A stretch of DNA of 64,000 bases from Lyophyllum atratum (Eukaryota; Basidiomycota; Agaricomycetes; Agaricales; Lyophyllaceae): contig JACGCN010000046.1 in assembly GCA_014905825.1 (NCBI GenBank), positions 62,001-126,000 of the forward strand. The letters are read 5' to 3'. Both the position numbers and the translations under genes were made by a program. Numbering within the stretch: position 1 is the stretch's first letter; every line of letters begins with the position of its first letter. Of the stretch, positions 21,370-34,600 are shown piece after piece. The notes under the pieces were generated by a model that saw only the letters and a list, made by a program, of their open reading frames with translations, did no database searches and was not told the origin of the DNA.

Positions 21370-22782
21370 AGCCGATTGTGTTAATTGTGATTCGCCTTAC
21401 CAACGCCGTGGACCATAAGCTCTGCTTTGGCGTCGCTGGGGCCAGGTAACCTGGTAGATCAACGTCGGAGACTGCGGCGACGGAATGAACTATGTGTCGT
21501 TTTCGCTATAGCCTATCAGAGTCGCGTTGGGATGTGTTGCTGTGCATGCTAATCGATTATAAAGAGAGCCCCTAGGTGATCCCCGTTGACCTCGGAGATC
21601 ATGAGCGCCATCTACATTTGTTGTCATGCGTCCGGCTGACTCATTGGGCGCGTCTTTAGGCGTCAACCTTCCGAATAGGCGCTGAGGATAAGAGAGACTA
21701 TCGGTTCCCGGTGTTGTCCGATAATCCTAGTACCCATGAGAGTGAAGGAAGTTCCACCTATAACGGATTGAGCTTCCTACGCCCCCGTATCACCCATCGG
21801 TAGCACCTGTGTACGAGCATCGAGCTGCATCCTGAAGGGTCGCAGGCTCGAGGATGACAGGAAGGTTATTTCGGTGAAGTTGGAACCCAGGGAAGGCGGC
21901 GATAGGAGAAAGCCTGAGTATCAAGGCACAGAAGTGTGTGAAGCCAGATGGGCCTCGAACTGGACGATAGAAGAAGGACTTTGGGACCGTTAATCTGCGA
22001 TGTGTGGGGCCGAGCGAGACCGGAGAGCCACGGAACAGAGGCTTCTGGCGAAGCAGTGACGAGTATTGCTGCGCTATACTGGCGCTCGTCTTTTCAATGT
22101 ACAGAGTTCCTAGAATCGCGATTTAATGACCCAATGACTACTTTAGTTCGGTGTGAGTTTGACTTACAACTCTGTGACACGAACGGACACTACTCGCGTA
22201 TACTGGTGTGCTCTATCACTGTCAGACCCGTCACGATATCTTTGCCGAAACATGAGGGAGAATTTCCGTCAAAGTCAAGAACAACTAGAGTCATAGATAA
22301 CATACATAGATATCACCGTAGCATAGTTGACCGTATGGATTCGTGGCCACCGTAGTCATGACGAAAGAATTGACTGCCAGCTCTGCCAGTCCGCTGCAGA
22401 TGACTGGGCGTCTGGATAAAAACACTGGGAGGAGATAGTGAATGCTGACAAGAGCTTTTTTTGAGATGAGGCAGGTAGAGAAGGTAATGATAACCAAGTT
22501 GTAGAAGCGTAAGAGCTCGACTCAAGACCAACACTTCCTGGAAAGTAGAACAAGGCCAAACAACGCGTAAACAACGCGTAACACACAAACCGTCAAGCGA
22601 TCATTTTCACAGCCCGATTTGAGCTCGATATTCGTTACGCCCCAAAATAAATCTCTCCAGAATACAACAAGCACGGTAAGTAACCAGGTATCAGACATGC
22701 GAATTCTACATATCGAGTTTCACGACCCGCACCAACACTCTCGTTCGCCACCCTAAGAATATCTCTACTTGGTTTAGGACAC
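21370..22782. other. no gene recognised
   Basis: A 135-residue plus-strand frame at 21948-22355 is the longest, but it lacks family motifs, secretion signal and splice partners. I do not call it. Confidence 0.45.
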
Positions 22783-23304
22783 CTAGGTAAACTTAGGCTT
22801 TGGGTCTCCAGGGAGCCGTATCGGGGTTTCCGGGGTCGGGGGCGGAAGCACCCAGCCCTCTAGATTAAAGAAACACAGGCCTTGCGGAGAAGGTGCTGTC
22901 AACGAGAGAACACCCTCCATCCCATAACAGCGTCTTCGATATTTCCAACCAACCCCCGCATTACTTCGACATTTAGCCCAGTCCATGAGGGTAGGCGGCC
23001 GGGTTTTTTCCGGGTTGTTCGCACGCAAGGTGGTGCATCTAACAAATGCTCGTGATTAGCTTAGCAGAAAATACACTAGCATCGTTGCGTACTTTCCGGG
23101 CTTGCCTATATTGACGGGCATGAATTCAATTTGTTGAGGAGCTCCACTGGATGGCGTAGAAGCTTTGAGTTTTCGGCGGGTTATGGACTTTTCGAGGCGA
23201 TGAGTTGGCGATATTGGGACTGGGAGTGCATGGGCGACCATATGCATCTGATGCAAGCCCATGAATGCCGCAACTACGAGGATGAGCAGATACGAAATAT
23301 GCAT
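22783..23304 (-). CDS. small secreted cysteine-containing protein, paralogue 2
   Basis: Exons are 23093-23304 and 22783-23038 with a 54-nt phase-2 intron (GTACGC..TTAG); about 155 residues. The signal peptide (hydrophobic core LLILVVAAFMGL) ends near AHALPV, then a basic linker leads to NIGKPGK. Exon 2 gives TRPPTLMDWAKC, VGWKY, CYGMEG, GLCFF and a Pro-rich tail. It shares motif order, intron length and intron phase with the gene at 5919-6437, 17 kb away. The four conserved cysteines probably form two disulfides. Function unknown; apoplastic or wall-associated action is inferred only from secretion. TATA box about 80 bp upstream. Confidence 0.78.
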
Positions 23305-23383
23305 CTTGTGGGAGGAGGTCCAGCCTAGTATCGGAAAAGAAGGAAACGTCCAGCGTTATTAGTGTTTGAGACGATGAAAGTCG

Positions 23384-23391
23384 TCCTTATA
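23384..23391 (-). promoter_or_regulatory. TATA box of small secreted protein 2
   Basis: TATAAGGA on the minus strand, 80-87 bp upstream of the ATG at 23304. Confidence 0.45.
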
Positions 23392-23744
23392 AGCGGAAAC
23401 AGACGCCAGAAATCTTTTCATCATGATTTTTGTTAGATGGAAGTTTCACGCTAGGAAGAATATCGTGTGTACCTATGGTCAAGTTAGGCAGAATGAACGG
23501 TAGTCAGAAACATCATAGATCCCAACTTTCCCGCAGGTAAAGAATGAGGAGATTTTCTGCGAACAACAAGATGCGATGTCCGTTTCAGTGGGTCCATGAT
23601 AGATCGATAAATCAGTATGACATGATGGATCGAAAGATTTACCTGCCGACAGTGGGGGATAGGATCGGCAGCGACGACCAATGATTGAGGCGGTGGCACT
23701 TGAAGCTGATGAAGTTCCATATATACCTTGATCGCAGGACGCTT

Positions 23745-23835
23745 GTCCTTTATGGAAAGCCAGACGGTCGCGCTCTGCCGACCGTCTGAAAATGAAATTT
23801 CTTGATGGGGACCCCGTGTACTGCGATCGGGTCAC
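23745..23835 (+). repeat. dispersed repeat family, copy C (short subtype)
   Basis: Begins tatggaaagccagacggtcg and continues like copy B through CTGCCGACC, GAAATTTCTTGATGGGGACC and TGTACTGCGAT, about 80 bp. Orientation is opposite to copy B. Confidence 0.65.
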
Positions 23836-24299
23836 GTGAATTGTACGCCAATTTGGGATGGAAAGCATAGAGTCTGCCTCGTATCTCTTTACCGCTGTCG
23901 ATTGAATATTATACTAGTACTGTAGTAGTTATATATGTTCTTTTACAATGTGTGAGAGCTCTCAGAACATATGCAACTATGACAAAGGGATAACTACTGC
24001 ACATTTTTTCACGCTGTCACGTTTATGTCACCCATGTAAATTGTGTTCGGCGTCTTGCCTCTCTGCTTCTCAATTCCACGCGTTTTCTGGCCGCCCACTG
24101 CTTGTTGATCTCTATCTGGGTCTCTCACACACTAGGGTACTGTCTTTCTAGCCAAGGGCTAATCTTGATTATCAAAGTTCTCGCAGTCCCTCTTGTAAGC
24201 GCCATCTCATCTCGTGTTGACTTTCTCATTCCCTCACCACCTCCGCTGCGCAGCACACCGACCGTACTCTACTCTACGGTGATGCGGGGCAGGCTCGTT

Positions 24300-26410
24300 T
24301 CTTCCAGCCTGGATGGCACAAGAAAGGTTGCCCATCTGTGGCCTCGACAAATCAGTCGTGATTGATCCCATGCGATTTCATCTCATGCTCGGCGTCATGT
24401 CGCTCGACGAGGAGGCAGGCATAGATCATGCACATAACACCATGGGCACAACAGAGGCCCCAGAGACCAATGCTTTTCCGCCAGGTACACCCATCCCTCC
24501 GTGTCTCCAGTGCCCACCTCTCCGCCTCTCGCTGGACGCCCGAAACCGCCCCAGCCACCCTGCGCAGTCGCCACCGCCACCGCCGTCGCCGTCGCCCTCG
24601 CCCTGCTGCGTTCTCTTGGGCTCCGCATCGACGGCACCGTCGCCACCAGGGAGTACTATGGCAACCGCACCGGAGCTCGTGTCCAAACTCGATCTCAAAG
24701 TCACGATCAAGTCGCGCGACATCATACACCCCGTAAAGCTCAAACCACCGAAGCCTCCACGCCCAAAGAAGCTCCCTCAGACGTCAACTAGCAAACCCAA
24801 CCGCCCATAGCCCGCTGTAGGAGGCTCAGACGCCGGGCAGGCAACAGCGGCGGCGCAGGAGAAGTGGGACAGCCTGCCAGTTTTGTTACAGGAAATGACG
24901 CGGAGGGTGATATGGGTGGACCACCGGTAGCGGGTGTGGATTTCGCCGTGCGTGGGCTTGCGCCAACGTCTGTGGGCGGAGAATGTACCTTGCACCGAGG
25001 GAAATGAGCGAGGACGCGCCGAAGCTAAGGCGCATCGCGGGTGCGTTTGGGGGTCTGGATGAACAATGACGGCTGTGGGATAGACACGGTGAATTCAATG
25101 TTTTGGAGGGAAGGGTATATTGTTGAGAAGAGGTCGTTGAAGGTGTGTTTCATTTACTTTTTTGAGGGGTCAGTGGGTCCTCGATTCCACCCTATATTCT
25201 TTGCTTCTTCGTTGCCTCCTGTCGCGTTCTTCGAGTTTTTTGTCCTTGGTTGTTGCCATGGGAAGGCTGCGCTGCTCATCGAACTTGTTCATCTTATACT
25301 TTAATCCAACACGACGGGGCTTCTATCGGACGCTCTCATTCGATGTTTTGCCTCCTATCTGTGTCCACCCATACTGTTTGCGGGGTCTCGAGGTGACCCC
25401 CTCGTCACCTTCTGTTTCAGTCAGCGACTTCTGTCCACTTACTTCCTCTCGAAATCTTGAACTATCATATACTCCCATTCCCATACCCTGGTCCAATTCC
25501 ATCTCGTCATTTTCCTTGGACACAGCTGACGCACATTTTCGTTCCCCAGATCCACTGTACCCTTCTCAAGACCTCAAAGCGACGACCTGCCCGCACACCA
25601 GGCCAGCCGTTCTCCTACTCCCATCTCCCGCGCTCCGACGCCCTGCATCTTCGCAGAGCTACACCTGCACCAGGCTGACCCCCGCGTCATCGCCCGGACA
25701 ACCTTTACGGAGACCAGCACCAGCACCAGCAAGAATCCGATTCTCACCTCGACCTCGACCACAACCACGATGACGGCTACGCTCGAACTTGCCCCGCAGG
25801 AGAGGACATCCCGGAAGGCGCCGCGTCTGTCTTGCCGAGAGTAGAGAGTTGATACTTAGTACTTACAAGATTGGACATCTGCACTGGTAGGCAACATCTC
25901 AACACCCTTGCTTGGTTCAACCTTCAAGGGTGAGCCGAGCGTAGGAATAACATCCGTTTCTAGTAAAGTCGAAGTATGGTCCTGAGTTGAGACCTCCACC
26001 GCGGTGAGAGGCCCATGCTTGGCGAGAATAGGCTGATGCTCATCGGCGTCGGAGTCAATTTGAGATCCTGCTAGCGGGGGTCCTTCGTACCCGAATATTG
26101 ATTGATGCCTTAGAGTTCCCCATTGACTTCCGTGCTGGGTGTGAAGATTCGAGAGGAGCTGAGCTCAGGACCGCCGCATCAGCACAACGTGAAGAGGGCA
26201 TCACTCTTATCCTCTGTTGAGCCCCCGATGCTGCCTAGCTGTCCTCCGTATTCCTCTTTCCCTTCGAACCAGCCGCTGCTGAGGGTTTGGAAGACACCTG
26301 TCCGATCGAAACCCCACAGTGATGGCCGTCGGAGCCATTGACGCCTTTGAGTCCATAGGGTCCGCGCTCGCGTCGCGCGATCTTGGTCCAAAGTTCCAGT
26401 TACCATCTTA
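24300..26410. pseudogene. unassigned coding-like debris, several frames and both strands
   Basis: The stretch is GC-rich and coding-like but I cannot build a gene. On plus, 24440 onwards starts MGTTEAPETNAFPP. An overlapping frame has an Ala/Val hydrophobic run (AVATATAVAVALALL), and 24860-25000 reads WDSLPVLLQEMTRRVIWVDH in one frame before stops. At 25770 a short frame starts MTATLELAPQERTS and stops after 24 residues. On minus, 26100-25865 encodes a Pro/Glu-rich segment (for example HGPLTAVEVSTQDHTSTLL) that ends exactly at a perfect 5' splice site (GTAAGTACT) with no partner exon. Frames are repeatedly displaced. It is probably several decayed genes. No family is recognised. Confidence 0.35.
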
Positions 26411-26454
26411 TGTAGCTCATCTCAGGTCCGCTAGATCATAGATGAGCCAGTGCC

Positions 26455-26640
26455 CTCCCTGTCCACTATACACCAAGAAATAATTTGAGAGTATCCAGAC
26501 TCTTATTTCGACCAAGTGTACGAGGTCCTACTCCTTGGTTGAACGATCTACCCGCGGCATCTGCGTTGCCGACGGCATCAGCAGAGCCCGACCGTCCGGC
26601 TTTCCATAGTCCTTTGATGAATGCTGGAGGATTAGGGGAG
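26455..26640 (-). repeat. dispersed repeat family, copy D (long subtype, inverted)
   Basis: On the minus strand it reads tatggaaagccggacggtcg, then CTCTGCTGATGCCGTCGGCA, a GTAGGACCTCGTACACTTGG block and a TTATTTCTTGGTGTATAGTG end. These all match copy A (2922-3085) in the same order, with scattered substitutions over about 150 bp. Confidence 0.65.
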
Positions 26641-26832
26641 CGCTTATCTAAGATGCCGACACAGGATGGTCTACAAAGGAGACTCACGCGAACGAAAGAT
26701 GCACAAGTCTCGACTAGCGTAAAATCTCTCATAGTAATATCGCCGAGATACTAAGTTCGATTTCATTTATCCTAATACCATCCAGCATAAAAATAGGGTA
26801 TCCCAAGCAGCTGCAGGTCCAAAAGCCCCAAC

Positions 26833-29267
26833 CTAGTTCCCGGAGGTCTTATTGAAAGCTGTAGCGTTATCGGGACGCGTAGTTGTCGCATTGAAACGGA
26901 AGACACCATCAGCGAAGCCAGACGTGCTAGTCGCGGGGGCAAACCACCAGAGAGTGGTGACGCCCACGGGGAACGTATAGGTTGCCTGTCGATTGAGCTC
27001 AGTAAGCTAGCGAGGAAGTCCGAAGCGATGACCTCACCTGGGCGCCCCTGAAAGCTATAGTTGTCCTGACGGGAGTAGGATTCCACGACGAAGAAGCATT
27101 ATCGTCCCCTGTGAGTTCATTAGTATCGACTAGCACGTAGAAATGTACCACTTACAGTTGAGGACAACCAAGGAGTAACGCAGCCAGTCAGTAGAAGACA
27201 CTCGCCTGGTCACGAAAGCGCCAACACGTAGGGCCCAGTTTAGGTTTCCTGTGACAGAAACGCCGATCCTCTGACCGTATGGTCCTCCGGCATCCTTGGG
27301 AATGATGGCCTTGGAAACCTGAGCCATGGAGTAAACTATCGGTGTTCATGTAAGCGAGGGTCGGTACCAGTTCATGGGTAGACTCACATTCTTGGTTCAG
27401 GCTATAGCTTCCGTCGCTGTTCACGGTCGCGAGAGGGCGACATCCGCCTCCACAGCTGTTTGTGCCAGGGAACTTGGGGTTACCGCTTCCGTCGAGAGCA
27501 AGATTCCACATCAAGCCCTGCGTCAGAAAGTACCGCTTAGAATGTCACTAGCCAGATCTGACAGCATGGATATCGTACCGCTTTTGCGTTGTGCTCGACG
27601 CTGCCAATCCAGCTAAGGAATAGTCAAGTGTTGATACTAGGTATCAAAAAGGATATCATGAACGTACAGGTTATCCATGTACCACTGTTGAACGATCAGC
27701 CTGGCTCAGGATGCACAAATTGGAAATCTCACCTTGATATCACTCCACCAGTCGGAACCGATGGTCCCAGTACACTCAGTGAAATAGATTTCCTGGATAT
27801 ATAGAGATCAAGTATCAAGCTAAGAATATGGAGTGCGATGCCTACTTTGTTGGGGAAAGCGTTGTGGAAGGAATCCTGATTGGCCACACTACCTTCGTAG
27901 CAATGGAAAGCGACGCCGGCGAAAGCGTTTGGGGCGCTTTGCATCTAATAAAGGCTGAGCTGAGCTGCCACATAGGCTGTGAAGTTGAAACGTACCAGCT
28001 GAACAGGGTATGTACCGGCATTAATCCAATTATGCTACAAACCACGGGGTCAGACGCGGAGCAAGAAAGATACCCGTGAGTTATACCTCATACCCGACGA
28101 CCTTGACGCCGGAGAGTCCGCTGTTGTTCAGGAGGGTGCGAAGGCCAGATCCGATCTGTCCTTCGATGGTAGGGGTCATGTTGCAGGAAGGATAGGTCGG
28201 GTTGCTATTTTGCGGTTCATTCTACGTTTCTCTGCTTAGCATTACTGCGTTTCAAGCTCACGAGATGCTTATGCTTACCTGAATACCGACCGCATAGATA
28301 GGAATTCCCTTGTTCTGGAATCCTTGGACTGCTTTGAGGAGGTAGGTAGCGTCTGATGTGCGTGTAAGCGTCGCTGATGACTGTGAAAATGCGATATAGA
28401 CTTACAGTTGCCGACATACTGAGACTTCAAATTTCCGCCATTCATGGTTCCACTGTCTTTCATCCAGGCGGGCTGGTAGAGGATATCAGAGGCCACTCGA
28501 GAAGGTGTGTACGGGGACGTACAGGAGACCAGGGAAGGAGGTGAACTTTGATGTTGCTGTTGATGGCTTTGATATCCTGAAGGACCGAGAAGAGGTAAGA
28601 AGGTGCCCTGTCGATGTTGAAGCTGTTGAAAGCGGTATCGCCACTCGTGTCGTCTAGGCTGTATGCTGAGACTATGTAAGCATCTATGTAATACCCGCTG
28701 AACGCACACGAACACACCTGACGCAGAAAAATCAGACGCGCCGATGGGCACTCTGAGGTAGTTCAGCCCAGCGGCGTTTGCACCGTCACCCGAGTTGAAC
28801 ATGTAGTTGAGCAAGGCATGGTAGTTCGCATTATTTTTCGACTACAATCAAGTCGAGTCAATTGTAAAACTCAGCACAAGGCCTCAATGCTCGTACCTTC
28901 AAGTTATTTAAGATCAGGGCCGACGAGTCCGCTGAGGATAGATATCAGAATTGGATGCAGTATACGACGGCCGTCATGCATCAGCTCACTGAGGCTCGCT
29001 CCGAACCCAGCCATCGATTGGAACAGCTGGGAGTCTGAAACGATGATGTTCGCGTCGCCAATAGCACCCGGGGCAACGAAATTGATCGCCGCTGATGGTG
29101 CGAGGGAAGTCAGGAGCTTTGACCGGTCCCAAGTCGTCTGCCACTGTATATTACATTAGTGCATGGAGGCGATCAGGACATTCAAAAAGACTTACGATGT
29201 CCCATATTTGCTGGGAAGCGATCGGCTGAGCAACCACAAGGAGCGAGAAGATGTAGGACCCGCGCAT
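26833..29267 (-). CDS. GH30 endo-beta-1,6-glucanase-type glycoside hydrolase, about 17 exons
   Basis: Translating across 16 short GT..AG introns gives one continuous protein from MRGSYIFSLLVVAQPIAS (signal peptide) to FNKTSGN. Family landmarks in order: MAGFGASLTDSSALILNNLK, NYLRVPIGASDFS, YSLDDTSGD, HLLPWSPPAWMKDSGTMNGG, the acid/base glutamate in IQNEPQNSNPTYPSC (about 28216), the nucleophile glutamate in EIYFTECTGT (about 27776), SDWWSDIKWYMDNLWIGSVE, and a C-terminal beta-sandwich with FRGAQATYTFPVGVTT. Such enzymes cleave beta-1,6-glucan of fungal walls, so roles in wall remodelling or attack on other fungi are plausible; linkage specificity is inferred from family similarity. All catalytic parts are present. 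One intron separates GFGASL from TDSS, which hides the motif in raw translation. A TTTAAAAG element lies about 40 bp upstream. Confidence 0.9.
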
Positions 29268-29319
29268 GGTGGCGATGTTTTTGAGCCGAGTTGAAGCTTG
29301 ATCACCTTTTAAAGCGAGG

Positions 29320-31129
29320 TTATTATTTTGGGCACATATTCACAAGCAGATCATACCGAGGTCATGCATAGTTTCCATGCAGTACCAAGTCCCGATGCAC
29401 GCGAACAACTGACGACGGATCGATCATCCGGCGTCGTCTAGGAACCTTGTTATGGGAAGTCGGCGAAAATTTCAACAAATGACCTCTTGATATGACCTAG
29501 AAGCTCACAGGTGTACGGTCAACCGACAACTTCGCCACATGGATGGCGTCTCGAACGAGCTTCGTGTTCTCGTGTAGAGGGACTGCTGAGCATCTTCGTT
29601 CAGCCCCGTGCCTAGCAAGCGGACGTTTGAGTGCCCCATACAACGCATTTCGGACGTTGACGAGACTTGGCTCCTGAGGTGGTCAATTAAAGCAACGACA
29701 CTACCGCGTCGACGGCCGAGATGGTAGATAGCCTGCTGTAGCATCATATGATGGGAAGCATGTGATTCCTGAATTTCAGTCAACCAATTCGCGAATCCTC
29801 GGCCAAGGATATGGCGATGAGCACACTATGTCGACAACCGGCATCGCCGATCAAAATAAGCGCTCTGCTGTGAATGCGCCATGTGTCCGCTGGACCGTTG
29901 CCATCGCCGATAAGAACAAGAATTTGCGATTGGGTAAACTCCGCGTAGAGCTGCGACTTAACACGCGGCAGGTGCGGGGAGAGTCCGGACACTTCTACTT
30001 CCACAGGGCTTTGTTCGCAAAGTGTCGACCTCCTGATCTACGATAGCTATCAGTGCATGTATCTCGTGACCGTCACCACACAACTATTGTCCTAGACTAG
30101 ACAATATAACCTGTTAGAATGGAGAGCGACTTGAATATGCGTACGACATGAGAAGTTCATACCTTCACGTCCAGCTACGAGAGAATATTCGTCACCATAC
30201 GCTCTTTCTTCTCAAATTGACGACCCACGTGGCGCGTTATCGATTCTCAATGAACGGGTTCAAACTTCCCAGACTTTCCGCAGCAGCTACATAGGTTCTA
30301 AGGAGTGTTGTGTGAAGTCAGTCAGTCAGCTGGGTGCTCGCGAAGGTCATTATCTGACGATAGGAGGGTGGCGACTCGCGAGAGTAAAAGCAAAGTGAAG
30401 GCACGTTGAGGCCTAACAACGCCAATCACATCGACGGGCCGGTGATTTTTCCGTGCGGAGCCCCGCAAGCCAAACTCGACCCGTCCCTCCGCTGCTTTTC
30501 AACTTCTTGGGCTCCTTTTAGCATCTGCTTGATGCGTTTGACCCTAGGCTGGTCAAAATGTCCTCTTCAGGCTTCATCGACATCGCATTTCCCTCGCGAA
30601 ACTAGGTTCTGGCAGACTAAACGCTGTGAAAAACATCTCCGGGAATAACGGGAATCCAGAGGATTGTTTCGGACGTTCTCTCGATGAGTCCAATTCTACC
30701 CTCTACTTACGCCTTACTACCTTGGGTCGATCACCGTTATCATTCACTTCACAGTTGAGTACAGGACAAAGTCGTTCTGCGCATTTCCAGACATAATCAG
30801 TTGATCCAGATCTAGAATTTCTTGTGGGTACATCGGACTACGATTGCATATAATGAATTTTGAAGACGAGGGATTGGCCCGACGCCATCTACTCGTCTGG
30901 CACACATGGCTGATCCATCGCCTAATTGCCCAACCTCTGTGAGTAGTCTCCAGACCACGGTAGTGTCGCGATGCATGATGACGAGGAGTATATGCTAGCC
31001 AGCAATACATTATATCGTGGCCAGCATCCGTTGCTCAATCGAAGGGCGGCGAAAAGCCAATTGTCGACGACATATTTCACAGGATTGATTCATCACCGAT
31101 CCAGGATCCCTACCTTTTTACAGGTTGGG
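29320..31129. other. no gene recognised
   Basis: Promoter side of the GH30 gene, then about 1.8 kb with only short chance frames. Confidence 0.45.
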
Positions 31130-31665
31130 TGAGTCGCTCAGCTGCTACTGATTCTTTTAGCTATGCGGCAGGCCTCCTGCTGATATCTCTCCTCTGGGAG
31201 ACCTCGTGCGGCGATGCCAGCTTATCCTCTGCATTGTCACCCTTTCCGCATCGATGACAATAGGTCTGGCTATCACGAGTAATCTGATTGTCTTCGAGAC
31301 ACTCTCCTTCCTTGTCGGAGTCGTACTTGACAGTCACGCCTATGGTTCTCGTTCCCCTTGCAACCGACCTCGCCACTCCTGACCGGCAAGCGACAGCAAT
31401 ATCTGTGGTTCTCTCAGGCCTTCTCTTCGGCATTCTCATCGCAAGAGTCCTAGCTGGAATCATCGCAGAGTCTGCCTCGTGGAGAGTGGTGTATCATTTG
31501 GCCATGGGCGTGCGTGCAGTATCTAGTCTTGATCGGGAGTTATCCTCGAATATACGACCAAAGCACAGGGGGGTGATGTCCCTGGCAGAATATAGGCTCG
31601 CGATGCTCGAGTCAACTGTTGGAGCAGTAAATGTGGGTCTATGTTCAAGCGTCTCATGCATTACA
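31130..31665 (+). pseudogene. fragment of an MFS transporter, frameshifted
   Basis: Membrane-segment-like sequence appears in successive frames: YAAGLLLIS, then with a shift PLGDLVRRCQLILCIVTLSA (an MFS motif-A-like loop GDLVRR), a hydrophobic helix, a further shift to VTPMVLVPLATDLATPDRQA, and LLFGILIARVLAGIIAESAS followed by WRVVYHLAMGV. The order matches transmembrane helices 2-5 of drug:proton or YNFM-type MFS carriers. At least two frame breaks, no start, and missing helices 6-12 show it is a relic. It lies in the gap between the GH30 and GH3 genes, convergent with the latter. Confidence 0.75.
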
Positions 31666-31675
31666 GTCCGCTAGG

Positions 31676-34600
31676 CTAGAACGATCCAGTCAATCTGATA
31701 TCTCTGATCGACGCCCCTACAAAGGCCGTGAATGTTCCTGTAGGCCGAACCCATTTCTGGCTCGGGGTATCCCAAATACTGCGAGCGTAATGATTGATCA
31801 GCTACCCGTCAGAAACTAACAAATGAACGGCGGCCTACCTCATGTCCCTTGTGCTCAGGGTGATACTCACGGACGAACTCGCCCCAACACCCAGGATGAC
31901 TTCTTCGAACCCTCTTAGGACTTTCTTTGGTTCTCCTGCACTCGCAGGATACGCAAGGTAGACCTGCGGTATCTCCGTGCCCGCAAATGCTCCAGTATTC
32001 GCTACCGTGAACTTGATGACCTGAGAGGTTCCGGATGCAGTGAGGGATAACGATGAGTAGGTAAATGTGGTATAGGAAAGTCCGAAACCGAACTCGAATC
32101 GGGGAGTAATGTTCTTCGAGTCCATGTAGCGGTAGTCGAGAAGAAGCTTCTCAGTATATGGGACCTGGCATCGACGTCGTTGTTGAGATCAAGGTTCCCC
32201 ACAGCCAATGACCGAACTCACCTCTGGGAAACCGAGGCTGTTGTAAATGATAGTAGTACCGTAATCGCTCTCGTTCTGAAGGAAGCTATTAGTGGGTAAA
32301 TGAGATATGAAACTATGATTGAATACTGACATCGGCGATGCTGAAAGGAAGTCGCCCGCTGGGATTGTATTTGCCATACAGGACATCTACAATCGAAGGA
32401 CCAGTCTGTTCACCGGGAGCCCCAGCATAGATGATCCCGGTAATGTTGGGATGTACGTTCCATCCCAAATGGATTGGTCCGACGGAATGGATTATAGCAA
32501 TCGTATTGTTGCACACGGCAGCTACTTTCTCAACCTGTTATCTAGAGTTTAATATTGAAGAGACAGAAAGACGTCAACGCGGACGAACCAGGCTGCCACC
32601 TTTCCACCATAAATCTAAATCGTTCCTATCACCTTGGTTTCCAACCACGGTATCGTAGGCGCCAAGTTCTCCGCTCATCCTGAGGGTGAACATTGTCAGT
32701 GTCAGGAAGGGATTGGTTATGAAGGGAGCAACCACTCACGCGTTGACGAATACGAAGGCTACATCCTTTCCTTTCGCAGCGTTGACGCCTGCATTCAGAT
32801 CATTTGATAAGGATGTCGTAATCGTAGCCTTGGTCCCAACGAAGGAAGTGATAGCGTCGATGGGAGGTACAATAAATTCAAGTGAATTCGACCCAGAACC
32901 CCACCTGTTGCACCGGCAGGTGAGAACTGCACGTAATGTCAGACTCGGTAAAGGTGACATACCCTATAGACATAGTCCCATCGTTACACTCGTTTAAGTC
33001 ATTGCACTTCAGATTTGGCAGCTTTGCATCTTGACCAATAACGGCCATAGATTTGATCCTCGAGGCTTCCACGGGTAATCCCCTGATCGTTGACCCAGAC
33101 GGTGTACCGGTGGTAGTGGTGCGGTTGTTCTTCAAGAGGATAGCGGATGCTGAAGCAATCTCACGCACGAGCGCTGTATGGGCATCGCTTCGAACGGATA
33201 CGCCGAGGTTGAGGGGCCCCGATCCATCAGAATGCTGAGCGTCGTAGTTGACGGGAGGGTATCCCTATACGGTATCGTCGTTGGTAGCTCGGGGGGTATG
33301 ATGTTGTACAAATTGAACTCACAGAATCCTGTCCAAAGCGATACCAGGGAGCGAGGATCCGTGTGACCATTTGATTGAGCCTCTGTTTTCCTTTCAAGAC
33401 GTGAATACAAAAAGGAAAACATATCCATACCCCGGTCGTGACTTCGCCGCTGTTCACGGCACCTTTCAGTCCACTGGTTAAGGAGTTGAACGAACCACCG
33501 CCTGCGGGCAGAATGGGAATACAGTTCCAAAGGGTGAGGTAAAACACGTGCCAATTACAATGTAGTCTCCAGGCTGTTCCATATCAAGTCCAGCATTGGC
33601 GTTCTCCGCGGCCGAATCGTGTGTTGCTCCCCAGTCACTCACCACATAGCCTTTCGGAATCTTCAGTGAGAATGAGATCGAAGGAAAGGTAGTGATGTAC
33701 GTACCCTTGAAACCGTCCCGCTGTAGGAGCCCGTTAGGCCCAAGTAATCCAGCATTATGGCAGCTCGACGTCCCGTTGAAGCGGTTGTAAGCACACATCA
33801 CGGACGCGACTCCGGCCTATGAGGTCATTCAACCACAACGACAGTATCTTAACGTATAGCACTATTTACCTCGATACTCCGAAGGAACGGATACCAGTAT
33901 ATCTCATTGAGCGTTCGGTCATCTACATTCGCGGAAAGACCGTAACGCCAATGTTCCTGATTATTCGCGATCAGGTGTTTCGCGCATGCTTGGACACCCA
34001 CGCTTTGCACTCCGGTAATCGTCTCAAAGGCGCCTTCTCCATTCAGATAGGGATCGGGTCCGAAACTGGATTCGGATTAGTGAATATACTGGTAGGCATG
34101 AGTCGACGAGCACCTCTCCCATCCTCGACCAGCTTTCGGATTCCGCATCTGTCAACAGTCAGTTGGTCCAAGACAGCGGGCATGAGAGAAACACGACCAA
34201 CAATATCCATGGAAGGTCCCAGGAACACGCTACAGACGCAACATAAGCCTCGTCAATCGTGACGTCAGTTGCTGGAGACGTACTGGATGCCCTTCCCCCG
34301 AAACTCCTCTCCCATCGCCTGGCCCCTCGCTCGCATGAGTCTCCGACTGAACGTCGACGCAGTGTTGATCCCGGAAGGAAAACCCGTCACGCCTTTACTG
34401 AGCCGTACCCCGGCCGGGCCGTCGTTGAAGCAAAACGAAGGAATTCCGAGCCGCGAAACGGCGGTCGTATCGCCAACACATCGCCCTAGCTGCGTATCAG
34501 ACTCCAAGTTCGAAACATCAAGGGGGTTGGGTAGACGTACGCTTTGAGCTCAACTGCCCAGTCCCAATCACTATCCCAAGTTTCTCGTCTAATGTCATCT

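Noticed and set aside
25162..25773. A 203-residue plus-strand open frame
   Set aside because: Composition is dominated by CT-rich DNA (Ser, Pro, Leu) and changes abruptly; no motif, and overlapping frames look equally likely. Kept only as part of the debris region.
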